Of a stretch of DNA of 46,616 nt, positions 17,084 through 25,472 are shown in pieces; the stretch's first letter is position 1; every line of letters begins with the position of its first letter. Source of the DNA: Caldifarciminota bacterium. GTDB taxonomy: Bacteria > Hydrothermota > Tepidihabitantia > SM23-42. Below the pieces are notes generated by a model. The model was not told the DNA's origin, did no database searches, and saw only the letters and a program-made list of their open reading frames with translations. The translations under genes and the position numbers were made by a program. The stretch is taken from contig CP070686.1 of NCBI GenBank assembly GCA_020353055.1, forward strand, positions 48,188 through 94,803, written 5' to 3'.

Positions 17084-17718
17084 CTCAACTCCTCAATGGC
17101 TTTTGCGTAATCAGGCATTTTGAAAATACCGGCTCCCGCGACGACGATATCTGCACCCGCGCTGCAGACCTGTACGGCATTTATGTTGCTTATACCACCG
17201 TCCACCTCGACCAGACAGTGGAGTTCATGTTTCGTGATCCAATTTTTTGCTTCTTCAATCTTGGGCAACACTTCCGCCATGAATTTCTGACCATAGAATC
17301 CTGGGTTGACTGTCATGATCAGAACATAATCAAGCATCTCCACATAATTTTTTATTACCCCGAACGGCGTGCCCGGGTTTATGGCCAAACCTGCTTTCAC
17401 ATTTTGTCCCTGTATGTATTTAATACAGTGCTCAGGACGGTCTGTGGCTTCACAGTGGAACGACATCCAGTCAAGACCGGCCTCGATGAATTGCATCAGA
17501 TAATTTTCCGGCTTTGTTATCATCAGATGTGCATCAAGCTCGAGTTGTGTAAGTTCGTTCATTGCCTGAACAACCATCGGGCCAAAAGTGATGTTGGGCA
17601 CAAAGACGCCATCCATGACATCCAGGTGCAACAAATCGGCTCCTGCAATCTCTACACTTTTAATTTCTTTCTGAAACTCAGTGAATCTTGCGGCGATGAT
17701 TGACGGGGCGACCTTCAC
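17068..17718 (-). CDS. rpe: Ribulose-phosphate 3-epimerase
   Basis: This interconverts ribulose-5-phosphate and xylulose-5-phosphate in the pentose phosphate pathway. The 216-aa TIM barrel has SIIAARFTEFQKEI, LHLDVMDGVFVPNITFGP with the metal-site His and Asp, DAHLMI, MTVNPGFYGQKF and VDGGI. The start codon is GTG in a GTGA overlap with the stop of the upstream PASTA gene, so the genes are coupled. Confidence 0.96.
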   Translation of the reverse strand: MKVAPSIIAARFTEFQKEIKSVEIAGADLLHLDVMDGVFVPNITFGPMVVQAMNELTQLELDAHLMITKPENYLMQFIEAGLDWMSFHCEATDRPEHCIKYIQGQNVKAGLAINPGTPFGVIKNYVEMLDYVLIMTVNPGFYGQKFMAEVLPKIEEAKNWITKHELHCLVEVDGGISNINAVQVCSAGADIVVAGAGIFKMPDYAKAIEELRCSKG

Positions 17719-18419
17719 TTAATGACCATCACTGTTACCGTATCGCCGCTCTCAACAATTCTTCCCGGCTCGGGATTTTGAACGATAATCGTACCCTTAG
17801 CGCCGCTCCCCCGGACTTCCTCTACTTTACCGATAATGAGACCCATCCTCTCTAGCATTACCTGTGCCCGGCTCAGTTGCTGGCCAACAACGTTTGGCAT
17901 TTTCCTGATCAATCCCTTGCTGAGCACCAATCTGATGCCGTCGCCCTTCTTCACCTCGGTTTCGGCTTCTGGAATCGTCCCGATGATCTTGCCCATCTCT
18001 ACCGAATCCGAAAACGTCGAATCCACCTTATTGACAACCAGTCCGATTCTCTTAATGATCGATACACCCTGCTCATAGCTGACTCCGGTTAGGTATGGAA
18101 TATTTATGGTCTCTGCTCCGAGGCTGACTGTAAGATTTATTATCCGGCCTTTCTTCACACGTGCATCGGGAAGCGGCTCTTGAATGATCACATTCCCTTC
18201 TTCGATTATGCGGTCGAATCTCCGCTCGACAACCACTCCCTCAAGTCCAGCGTTATTCAACTCTTCGATTGCGCCATCTAACGGTAGATTACAGACATTC
18301 GGCACAACGACTTCTTCACCCTTGCCGACCATGAGCGGCATGATCAGGAAATTGGCAAGAAGTATGCCAACAATAAAGAAAACAAAGATGATACCGGAGT
18401 AGATTAAGGTTTTTCTCAT
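17715..18419 (-). CDS. PASTA-domain membrane protein (downstream copy)
   Basis: A 234-aa protein with an N-terminal membrane anchor (residues 5-28, IYSGIIFVFFIVGILLANFL) followed by three PASTA repeats of about 65-70 aa (VPNVCNLPLDGAIEELNNAG, IPYLTGVSYEQGVSIIKRIG, MPNVVGQQLSRAQVMLERMG). PASTA domains usually bind muropeptides or lipid II on Ser/Thr kinases and PBPs, and neither enzymatic domain is present here. Periplasmic location is likely. ATGA overlap with the preceding PASTA gene. Confidence 0.9.
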   Translation of the reverse strand: MRKTLIYSGIIFVFFIVGILLANFLIMPLMVGKGEEVVVPNVCNLPLDGAIEELNNAGLEGVVVERRFDRIIEEGNVIIQEPLPDARVKKGRIINLTVSLGAETINIPYLTGVSYEQGVSIIKRIGLVVNKVDSTFSDSVEMGKIIGTIPEAETEVKKGDGIRLVLSKGLIRKMPNVVGQQLSRAQVMLERMGLIIGKVEEVRGSGAKGTIIVQNPEPGRIVESGDTVTVMVIK

Positions 18420-19144
18420 TCGAGGACCGTTGCCACGACAAGATCAACGGCTGACCCTTTTGCGGCCTGCCTCCCTGGTGATGGGTTCTGACTCATTACA
18501 ATACCAACATTGAATTCGGTACTAACCTCATATCTAACACTACCTACCCTGAATCCGCCGCTTTCGATTATTCTCTTTGCAGATGAAAAAGATTTCCCAA
18601 TGAGCCTCGGCACTTCAGCACTCTGAACACCCCGGCTGAGTACAACAGCAATCTTGTCGCCCCTCTTAACCTTGGTCCCCGCGGTCGGTATCGTTGAGAT
18701 TATCTTGTCCTTCTCTATCTCAGCATTCTCCTCACTCTTTACCTCCCCGATATTCAATCCCAGGTTGGTAAGTCGTACAGTAGCCTCGCTCAAACCTTCG
18801 CCCCGTAAGTCCGGTAGCGCAATCTGACTCGAACCTTTCGACAAGAACACTGTTATAGCAGACTTGCTTTTCACTACCGACCCAGGCAGTGGTGTCTGCC
18901 GGCAGATCAAATTGGGAGGTACTTCTTCATTCTCCTCTTGACCGCCGACAACAAGCAACAAATCGCGCGACTCCGCTATTACCCGCGCCTGTTCCTGGTT
19001 CGAACCAATGACATCCGGGACCACCTTGTCTGCGCCCCTGCCCGCAAGAGGAAGCACAAAAAAGAAGAGTGCGCAGACGACAACTGAAGTGAGAAGCGAT
19101 ACAAAGAAAGAAACTAAAAAAATCCTCGTGCCATTATAATACAT
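18416..19144 (-). CDS. PASTA-domain membrane protein (upstream copy)
   Basis: A 242-aa protein with one N-terminal transmembrane helix (IFLVSFFVSLLTSVVVCALFF) and three PASTA repeats (VPDVIGSNQEQARVIAES, LPDLRGEGLSEATVRLTNLG, VPRLIGKSFSSAKRIIESGG). It shares layout and repeat number with its downstream neighbour, which suggests a tandem duplication. AAAGGAGA precedes the ATG. It lies 47 nt downstream of tRNA-Ser on the same strand, with no visible promoter between them, so it may be transcribed from the tatA promoter through the tRNA. Confidence 0.9.
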   Translation of the reverse strand: MYYNGTRIFLVSFFVSLLTSVVVCALFFFVLPLAGRGADKVVPDVIGSNQEQARVIAESRDLLLVVGGQEENEEVPPNLICRQTPLPGSVVKSKSAITVFLSKGSSQIALPDLRGEGLSEATVRLTNLGLNIGEVKSEENAEIEKDKIISTIPTAGTKVKRGDKIAVVLSRGVQSAEVPRLIGKSFSSAKRIIESGGFRVGSVRYEVSTEFNVGIVMSQNPSPGRQAAKGSAVDLVVATVLE

Positions 19145-19191
19145 GTCTCTCCTTTCTCGCCCTGCGTTCTATTTCTCTTAACATCTTTCTC

Positions 19192-19280
19192 CGGAGAGGG
19201 CGGGATTTGAACCCGCGATCCACCTCTCGGCAGATACACGATTTCCAGTCGTGCTCCTTAGGCCGCTCGGACACCTCTCC
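19192..19280 (-). tRNA. tRNA-Ser (GGA anticodon)
   Basis: The cloverleaf is read on the minus strand. The acceptor GGAGAGG pairs with CCTCTCC. The D-arm is GTCCGAGCGGCCTAAGGAGC. The anticodon arm is CACGACT-GGA-AATCGTG. The long variable arm of class II tRNAs is TATCTGCCGAGAGGTGGAT, and the T-arm is GCGGGTTCAAATCCCGC. The discriminator is G and no CCA is encoded. Confidence 0.96.
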
Positions 19281-19316
19281 ACCATGCCTTTTTCGAAGGG
19301 GAGCACCGAAGGAAAA

Positions 19317-19514
19317 CTAATCCTCCTTCGTGCTTTTTGCTTCCTTGGTCTCGTCCTTTTCTGGTTCTAGTGGTTTATCTATCTCGCTCAGACCCTTTCT
19401 GAATTCTCTAATACCCTTGCCCAAACCACGCGCAAGATCAGGAATTTTTTTCGCGCCGAAGAGCAGCAAGGCAATGAGTAAGATTAGTAAAATTTCCTGC
19501 CAACCAATATTCAT
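19317..19514 (-). CDS. tatA: Sec-independent protein translocase subunit TatA/TatE
   Basis: A 65-aa protein that forms the pore of the twin-arginine pathway. It has a short N-terminal helix ([18 protein letters not shown]), the hinge [17 protein letters not shown] with the conserved FG and P, an amphipathic helix and an acidic tail. The ATG at 19514 follows GAGGT and an obvious promoter, while the longer open frame to 19619 would start upstream of the promoter. TatC is not in the window. Confidence 0.94.
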   Translation of the reverse strand: MNIGWQEILLILLIALLLFGAKKIPDLARGLGKGIREFRKGLSEIDKPLEPEKDETKEAKSTKED

Positions 19515-19530
19515 AATTACCTCTTTTGAA

Positions 19531-19558
19531 ATTATACCGAAATCACCAATAATGTCAA
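19531..19558 (-). promoter_or_regulatory. Promoter of tatA
   Basis: Minus strand: TTGACA (19558-19553), 16-bp spacer, TATAAT (19536-19531). Both boxes are perfect. The leader is about 11 nt. It may also drive tRNA-Ser and the PASTA-rpe-ffh genes. Confidence 0.88.
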
Positions 19559-19647
19559 CCATAATATTACTATTATAGTACCAAAGTCCCGCGCAATCAC
19601 ACGTTTTACAGTTGCACAATCTCCAGCACTATCGAAACCCAAAGGTA

Positions 19648-19675
19648 TTGACAAGGTTTTCATGGTGATTATAAT
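19648..19675 (+). promoter_or_regulatory. Promoter of the 400-aa membrane protein gene
   Basis: TTGACA (19648-19653), 16-bp spacer, TATAAT (19670-19675). It diverges from the tatA promoter. An ATG at 19662 lies inside the spacer and cannot be the start. Confidence 0.87.
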
Positions 19676-19697
19676 ACACACGAATCAAGGAGGTGAG

Positions 19698-20900
19698 GTG
19701 ACTAATTTACATTTTAACTACAAAGATGTTTTTAGAGCTGGGAGACTCGGCTTCAGCGCTAAGAAAATATGGCTCGCCTTTCTCGGTCTTCTGATCGCTC
19801 ATGTCGGATACGCAATATTTTCCTATCTCGCCTTTGTTGTCAGTGGCATTGAAATAGGTGAAGTATGGGAAGTATACCGACTCATGCCCATGTATCCTAC
19901 CGGGCTCCCATGGTTCTCATGGGTCATTTGGATAATCGCATTTCTGTGGTATCTCTTTATCGCTTTACTGGCTGGTGTCGCAATTTCGAAGGTCACCTAT
20001 GAACAACTCAAGGGTGACGAGTTCTTCGAGATAAAGGAAGCGGTCAAGTTTGCCTTAAAAAGCGGCAGATCTGCAATCCTGGCACCGATAGTCCTGGTAC
20101 TATTCATGATTGCTCTCATCATCATGGGTCTCATCCTCGCCCTTATTACGTGGGTTCCATACTTCGGTCAATTATTCTTTGCGGTGATGTCAATACTGGC
20201 GTTCGCAGTCTGTCTATTCATCATATATCTGATGATCGTTACGGTCGTGTCTTTAATAATCGGACCATCAATTGTCGGTGAGACAGGAAATGACACATTC
20301 GACACCCTGTTTGAATCTTTCTCGGTCGTGAACGACCAACCGTGGAGGTTCATCGTCTACGAATTTCTGCTTATACTGGTTGTCTTGATCGGCGTTGGAT
20401 TGCTCGGACTGTTCTCGGCAAAAGCGATTTTCCTCGGCCAGGATGTCATCGGTTTGATCGTACCTGCCGACAAAATTGATAATCTGCTGATAAATGCTGC
20501 CCACTACGTCAAGGTTACTGTTCCGCCGATACTACCCGAATCATGGCACGCATTTTTCGCCGGTTATCTTGAATCGATCGGGATGACGAATCTTCTGTAT
20601 CCACCAGATTACTTGCCGGCGTACGAGAGTTGGTCCGGAGCCATCACCTCTTTCATACTGGGCATAGTATTTTACTTTATTGTTCTCTTTGTGAAATCTC
20701 TTGGTATGGCTATCTTCTGGGCAGGTAACACCGTAATATTTACCGTGCTCGTCAAGAAGAAGGATGATAAGAATCTTCTTGAAATCAAGGAAGAAATCTT
20801 CGAAGAAGAGAAAAAAGTTGAAGAGAAGAAAGTAGAGCCGAAGAAACCGGCCGCAAAAAAACCGAAACGGACAAAAAGAAAAACCAAGAGAAGTAAGTAG
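19698..20900 (+). CDS. Polytopic membrane protein with Lys/Glu-rich tail, unknown function
   Basis: A 400-aa inner-membrane protein with six or seven predicted helices, beginning LHFNYKDVFRAGRLGFSAKK before helix 1. A cytoplasmic tail of about 50 residues switches from Glu-rich (EEIFEEEKKVEEKK) to Lys/Pro/Arg-rich (KKPAAKKPKRTKRKTKRSK). I recognise no family with confidence; the fold recalls DUF4013-like membrane proteins. The start is the GTG at 19698, preceded by AGGAGG with a short 4-nt gap, because the only earlier in-frame ATG is inside the promoter. The basic tail could contact nucleic acid or ribosomes; era follows. Confidence 0.75.
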   Translation: MTNLHFNYKDVFRAGRLGFSAKKIWLAFLGLLIAHVGYAIFSYLAFVVSGIEIGEVWEVYRLMPMYPTGLPWFSWVIWIIAFLWYLFIALLAGVAISKVTYEQLKGDEFFEIKEAVKFALKSGRSAILAPIVLVLFMIALIIMGLILALITWVPYFGQLFFAVMSILAFAVCLFIIYLMIVTVVSLIIGPSIVGETGNDTFDTLFESFSVVNDQPWRFIVYEFLLILVVLIGVGLLGLFSAKAIFLGQDVIGLIVPADKIDNLLINAAHYVKVTVPPILPESWHAFFAGYLESIGMTNLLYPPDYLPAYESWSGAITSFILGIVFYFIVLFVKSLGMAIFWAGNTVIFTVLVKKKDDKNLLEIKEEIFEEEKKVEEKKVEPKKPAAKKPKRTKRKTKRSK

Positions 20901-20921
20901 CATAGAGGAAGAATTGCTTTT

Positions 20922-20955
20922 ACGCCAGGATGGGCCAGCCTTGCCCTCCTGGCGT
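20922..20955. other. Strong hairpin between the membrane-protein gene and era
   Basis: ACGCCAGGA (20922-20930) pairs with TCCTGGCGT (20947-20955), with an inner GGGC/GCCC extension. No U-tract follows, so it may be a processing or pausing hairpin rather than an intrinsic terminator. Confidence 0.6.
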
Positions 20956-20990
20956 ATCTTCATTATGTAACATTCCAGGAAAGGAAATCC

Positions 20991-21857
20991 GTGAAAGCCG
21001 GCTACGTCGCCATAATCGGAAAACCCAACGTGGGCAAATCAACACTGCTCAACCATCTGCTGGGGACAAAAATCTCCGCGGTGACATCAAAACCACAAAC
21101 CACCCGAAAGCGAATCCTCGGGATACTTACTGAAGGTGAATACCAGGCATGTTTTATCGACACACCCGGTATAATAGATGCTGAATATGAATTGCAGGAG
21201 CAAATGGTAGGGCAGATAAAGAGCGCAATAGCTGATGCCGACGTGTTGGTATTATTGATCGATCCATGGTTCAAGAATGACCGCTCGTTCTGGCAATTCA
21301 CCGACCTCGCCGATGAAATACCCAAAATCATTGCGATCAATAAAATCGACCTCGTATCAAGAAATGACCTCTTGCCGTTGATCGATAGCCTCAAGTCCAG
21401 AAGAATACCTGATATCGTACCAATATCAGCACTGAACGGCGAGGGTGTTGCGGACCTTAAGAGAATAATATTCGCTAACCTACCGGAAGCGGAATTCTTC
21501 TACCCCGAGGAAGATATTTCCGATTCGCCAGAAAGATTCTTCGTCGCCGATCTGATTCGTGAAAAGATCTTCCAGCGATTCAAGAAAGAAATCCCCTATG
21601 CGACCTGTGTACTCATTGATGATTTTAAGGAGCGAGAAAAAGGTAAGGATTACATCAGAGCGATCATATATGTCGAACGCGACTCGCAGAAAGCAATCCT
21701 AATAGGCAAGAAAGGCACTGCTCTGAAAAAGGTGGGAGAAGAAGCAAGGCGCGAGATCGAAAGCTTCCTGGGGCGCACTGTATACCTTGAGTTATGGGTA
21801 AAAGTCAAGGAGAAATGGAGAAAGAACAAAAAATTCCTGAAGGAATTGGGTTACTGA
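20991..21857 (+). CDS. era: GTPase Era
   Basis: A 288-aa essential GTPase for 16S maturation and 30S assembly. G1 is GKPNVGKS (10-17), G2 QTTRKR, G3 DTPG (57-60), G4 NKID (117-120) and G5 SALNG. A C-terminal KH domain carries ILIGKKGTALKKVGEEARR and ends LELWVKVKEKWRKNKKFLKELGY, as in known Era proteins. The start is a GTG, with AGGAAAGG upstream. Confidence 0.97.
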   Translation: MKAGYVAIIGKPNVGKSTLLNHLLGTKISAVTSKPQTTRKRILGILTEGEYQACFIDTPGIIDAEYELQEQMVGQIKSAIADADVLVLLIDPWFKNDRSFWQFTDLADEIPKIIAINKIDLVSRNDLLPLIDSLKSRRIPDIVPISALNGEGVADLKRIIFANLPEAEFFYPEEDISDSPERFFVADLIREKIFQRFKKEIPYATCVLIDDFKEREKGKDYIRAIIYVERDSQKAILIGKKGTALKKVGEEARREIESFLGRTVYLELWVKVKEKWRKNKKFLKELGY

Positions 21858-21894
21858 TCAAATTTCCGCAATCATACAGATCAAAGGAGGTTCT

Positions 21895-22377
21895 GTGGAG
21901 ATCAAGAAAATAAGGATCGAAGTACCGGATGGCATAAATTTAATATGCGGACATGCACATTTTATAAAAACCGCCGAGGACCTCTATGAAGCATTGATCA
22001 ACTCTTCGGCGCAGATAGCTTTCGGAGTCGCCTTTTGCGAGGCGTCGAGCGCTTGCCTGGTGCGCTCTGAAGGTAATGATCCCGACCTGACCGAGATGGC
22101 AGAGAAGTACGCACTCGAAGTCGGTGCTGGCCATTTCTTTGTCGCATTCATAAAAAATGCATTTCCGATCAATGTCCTCGGTGCACTCAGAGCATGCCCC
22201 GAGGTGGTCAACATTTACTGCGCAACCGCAAATCCAGTAGAGATACTGATCGTTGAAGATACACAAGGCAGAGGTGTCATCGGCGTTATCGACGGATATG
22301 CGCCAAAGGGTATAGAAGACGAAAAGGCGCGCAAGGAGCGGTATGATTTTCTGCGAAAAATCGGTTACAAACTGTAA
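21895..22377 (+). CDS. Adenosine-specific kinase (DUF355 family)
   Basis: A 160-aa protein typical of the Adenosine_kin family found in archaea and deep-branching bacteria. Hallmarks are INLICGHAHFIKTAEDLYEA, FGVAFCEASSACLVR, AGHFFVAFIKNAFPINVL and EILIVEDTQGRGVIGVIDG. Its relatives bind adenosine or AMP and are described as adenosine-specific kinases; this is from family knowledge, not tested here. The start is GTG after AAAGGAGG. It follows era by 37 nt. Confidence 0.93.
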   Translation: MEIKKIRIEVPDGINLICGHAHFIKTAEDLYEALINSSAQIAFGVAFCEASSACLVRSEGNDPDLTEMAEKYALEVGAGHFFVAFIKNAFPINVLGALRACPEVVNIYCATANPVEILIVEDTQGRGVIGVIDGYAPKGIEDEKARKERYDFLRKIGYKL

Positions 22378-22444
22378 GTACTGCAGACCTCGACTTCAAC
22401 CGGCCATACACGGACAGATAATTCATACCCAGTATGGTGTTCTC

Positions 22445-23176
22445 ATGATGGTCATAATACTTCTATGCCTACCCGCTATCGGCAATGCTGCGGCGACAGG
22501 ACGCCTGTGGTCATACTTCAACCTGACATCCCTGGTCAGCCCGAACTGGGCGATCATCGCAATGCCTGGCATGCGCTATGAATTCGCTCGCAGCGACGAC
22601 CCGTCTATGCTACCGGCAAAGGGTGTGTACTTCTATGAATTGTTCGTAGGCCCCGTGTTCACCAAGAATCATGGTGCCTTTACTTTCAAGCTGCCGCTCT
22701 GGTACTACTACATGGGGTTTCCATCCACCGGTACGTATTCTTATTCACACAACATTGAAGTCCTGCCGATCTTGAGTTATCGATTTGGAAAAACGACCCT
22801 CACCAGCAGGACAATATTCCATAATACTATATACGCAAGTGTGTACGACACATCTTATCAGCGCACCGGATATTCGCTCGTTGTTCGACAAATGCTGCAG
22901 ATCGCCCACGAAATAGATGAGCGGGCGACGTTGATACTTGCCGATGAGCCATTTTTCGGGGTGATCGCAGACAAGCAGGCAACTCCGAGCCCGATTGGTT
23001 TCTGGCCTAAGGGGTTCCGGTTGAACAGAGTGTATGCTGGTCTGCAATACAGGCTAACACCCAGAATCACGGTATCACCCCAATACGTGCTCGAAACCGT
23101 ACATGATGAAGGTACCGTAACGGATGTCAATCAATATTTGTTCGTTACTATTTCCTATGTTCTGAAATTATTCTAA
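22445..23176 (+). CDS. Predicted outer-membrane beta-barrel protein (DUF2490-like)
   Basis: A 243-aa protein with a signal peptide (MMVIILLCLPAIGNAAA). The mature part alternates polar and aromatic strands (WSYFNLTSLVSPNWAIIAMPGMRYEF, YAGLQYRLTPRITVSPQYVLE) and ends in the outer-membrane-type terminal Phe (FVTISYVLKLF). Resemblance to DUF2490 is by strand pattern only. The open frame reaches back to 22343 inside the kinase gene, but the signal peptide fixes the start at 22445 or 22448. No Shine-Dalgarno is present. A weak CGGACA-16-TATGGT-6-ATG arrangement could make it another leaderless gene. Confidence 0.72.
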   Translation: MMVIILLCLPAIGNAAATGRLWSYFNLTSLVSPNWAIIAMPGMRYEFARSDDPSMLPAKGVYFYELFVGPVFTKNHGAFTFKLPLWYYYMGFPSTGTYSYSHNIEVLPILSYRFGKTTLTSRTIFHNTIYASVYDTSYQRTGYSLVVRQMLQIAHEIDERATLILADEPFFGVIADKQATPSPIGFWPKGFRLNRVYAGLQYRLTPRITVSPQYVLETVHDEGTVTDVNQYLFVTISYVLKLF

Positions 23177-23219
23177 CTCTATCTACTTCGGCACGCCATT
23201 ATTTGGTTCCTTTTATCGT

Positions 23220-23315
23220 TTAGCTGGTTACTAAGGTTTCGTGCCGTGAGACGTAACCATTTTGGTCGAAACGGGCGTAGTTACCGTTGGACGTTACCGA
23301 TATTTTACCCATCTT
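23220..23315. repeat. Degenerate AACG/CGTT-type intergenic repeat
   Basis: The gap between two convergent genes contains GTTACTAAGGTTTCGTGCCG, GAGACGTAACC and GTAGTTACCGTTGGACGTTACCG, related to the AACG-unit blocks elsewhere. No terminator hairpin with a U-run was seen in this gap. Confidence 0.5.
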
Positions 23316-23351
23316 CTTAACCTCTTAATTTATAACCTTCTGGAATATCTA

Positions 23352-25472
23352 TTAGTCCATCCCGAGTACCTTCAATATGAACGCATATTCGAAAGCCACA
23401 CTCTTCAAATAGCCGTACCGGCCTGATGCACCTTCATGCCCGGCGTCCATGTTGATCTTCAGCAATAAGAGATTTCCGTCAGTCTTGAGAGCCCTCAATT
23501 TTGCGACCCATTTTGCCGCCTCCCAATATTGAACCCGTGGATCATTGAAACCGGCAACGACCAACATGTTGGGATAATCTCTGGCACTGACATTATCGTA
23601 TGGCGAATACGATTTCATATACCAGTAGAATTCCTCTTCAAACGGGCTGCCCAATTCGGTATATTCAACGACGGTCAACGGAATCGATGGATCGAGCATC
23701 GTGTTGATGACATCGACAAAGGGCACATCGGCAATAACCGCCTTGAATAATTCGGGGCGCATGTTGACTACAGCGCCCATCAATAAGCCACCTGAACTTC
23801 CGCCCGATATTACCAGACGGTCATGCGATGTGTACTTTTCCTCAAGCAGATGTTGGGCACAGGAAATGAAATCGGCAAAGGTATTCTTTTTGTTCAAGAA
23901 CTGCCCTTTTGTATGCCAGGATTTGCCCATTTCGCCGCCGCCGCGTACATGAGCAATCGCAAAAATGAATCCGCGATCCAACAGGCTTAGGCGATTACGC
24001 GAGAAATATGGTTCGAAGTTAAAACCATATGCGCCATACCCTGTTAGCAAGAGCGGGTTATTGCCGTTTTTTTGCACGCCCGTTCGGTAAACCATCGATA
24101 TTGGAATCAAAGTACCGTCCTCCGACCGCACGAGAATTCTTTCACTGCAGTACTGCTCCGGATCATAGCCACCCAAAACCTCATACTGCTTCTTCAACTC
24201 CCGGACCCGGGTCGCCATATTGTAGTCGAAAATGGTACCCGGTGTTATGAGCGACATGTATTCGAAACGGAGCAAATCGGTCCTGAACTCAGGGTTATCT
24301 CCCAACCAGAATGTATATACGGGTTCAGGAAAATCAATGTAGTACTCAGTGTTTTTGACCATGTCGATCACGTGAATATTTCTTAAGCCTTCTCTTCTCT
24401 CATATACCACAAGGTATTTTTCGAAGGCATCGAAACCGGTGATCGTGATTGAATCCCGATTGGGGATTATTTCCTGCCAATTCTGCGCTGCCCGACTGGC
24501 AATCGGAGCTTCCATCAATTTGAAATTTGCTGCGTCATCGTTTGTCATTATATAGAATTTGTCAGCCCTGTGATCTATGTAATATTCGATCCCGGTTTCA
24601 CGCGGTCGAAATATACTAAAGCCACTCTGAGGCGAATCAGCATCTGCATAGTGGATTTCGGTGGTCCTGTGGCTGCTCGTGTTCATTAACACGTATTGTT
24701 CACTCCTGGTCCTTTCTATATCAATCCAGAATGCTTCATCTTTTTCGTGATATACCATCGAATCCTCACTCGAGTCGGCCCCCAAAATATGCTGATAGAG
24801 CTTGTACGGTCGCTTTGCCTCATCAAGAACAGTATAGTAGATCGTACGGTTATCGTTTGCCCACGCCGCTTGATAACCCACGTTATTAACGGTCTCTCGC
24901 GATACAGCATTCTCATCAAGATCCTTAAAATAGAGTGTATACCGTTCAGCCCCGCTCGTGTCTATCGAGTAAGCAAGATAACTGTGGTCGGGGCTGACTT
25001 CATATACGCCCAATTCCAAATATGAGTACTCGGAAGCCAGCATGTTCATATCAAGTAAAACCTGTTCAGTGCTGTCAAGGCTCCATCTCTTCCGGCAATA
25101 GATCGGATATTCCTTACCTTTTTCGGTTCGGGAATAGTAGTAGTAATCGTCCAGCCTCGCTGGCACAGAAAGGTCTGTTTCCTTAATACGTGCAAGCATT
25201 TCTGCATAAAGACTGTCCTGCAACGATTCCGTTTCGCTCATCATCGCCCTGGTGTAATCATTCTCTGCACGGAGATATTCCATCACCTCTGGATCATCCC
25301 TACGTCTAAGCCAGTAGTAATTGTCGGTTCGAACATCACCATGCACCGTGTCTACAACTGGGTGTATTCGTGCCACAGGTGCTCTGATGACCGCGGCTTC
25401 TGCTGCATCATCACCGAAGAGTAATGCGCCCAACGACAATGCAAAAATGCAGACTAAATGTACTTTGCTCAT
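23352..25472 (-). CDS. Exported S9A serine peptidase, oligopeptidase B-like
   Basis: A 706-aa prolyl-oligopeptidase-family enzyme that cleaves short peptides, probably after basic residues if truly PtrB-like. A signal peptide (MSKVHLVCIFALSLGALLFG) suggests periplasmic location. The N-terminal beta-propeller begins after RIHPVVDTVHGDVRTDNYYWLR. The C-terminal alpha/beta-hydrolase carries GGSSGG (Ser559), FNDPRV (Asp644) and DAGHEG (His679). Its ATG forms an ATGA overlap with the lpxC stop, an unusual pairing of peptidase and lipid A genes. Confidence 0.93.
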   Translation of the reverse strand: MSKVHLVCIFALSLGALLFGDDAAEAAVIRAPVARIHPVVDTVHGDVRTDNYYWLRRRDDPEVMEYLRAENDYTRAMMSETESLQDSLYAEMLARIKETDLSVPARLDDYYYYSRTEKGKEYPIYCRKRWSLDSTEQVLLDMNMLASEYSYLELGVYEVSPDHSYLAYSIDTSGAERYTLYFKDLDENAVSRETVNNVGYQAAWANDNRTIYYTVLDEAKRPYKLYQHILGADSSEDSMVYHEKDEAFWIDIERTRSEQYVLMNTSSHRTTEIHYADADSPQSGFSIFRPRETGIEYYIDHRADKFYIMTNDDAANFKLMEAPIASRAAQNWQEIIPNRDSITITGFDAFEKYLVVYERREGLRNIHVIDMVKNTEYYIDFPEPVYTFWLGDNPEFRTDLLRFEYMSLITPGTIFDYNMATRVRELKKQYEVLGGYDPEQYCSERILVRSEDGTLIPISMVYRTGVQKNGNNPLLLTGYGAYGFNFEPYFSRNRLSLLDRGFIFAIAHVRGGGEMGKSWHTKGQFLNKKNTFADFISCAQHLLEEKYTSHDRLVISGGSSGGLLMGAVVNMRPELFKAVIADVPFVDVINTMLDPSIPLTVVEYTELGSPFEEEFYWYMKSYSPYDNVSARDYPNMLVVAGFNDPRVQYWEAAKWVAKLRALKTDGNLLLLKINMDAGHEGASGRYGYLKSVAFEYAFILKVLGMD

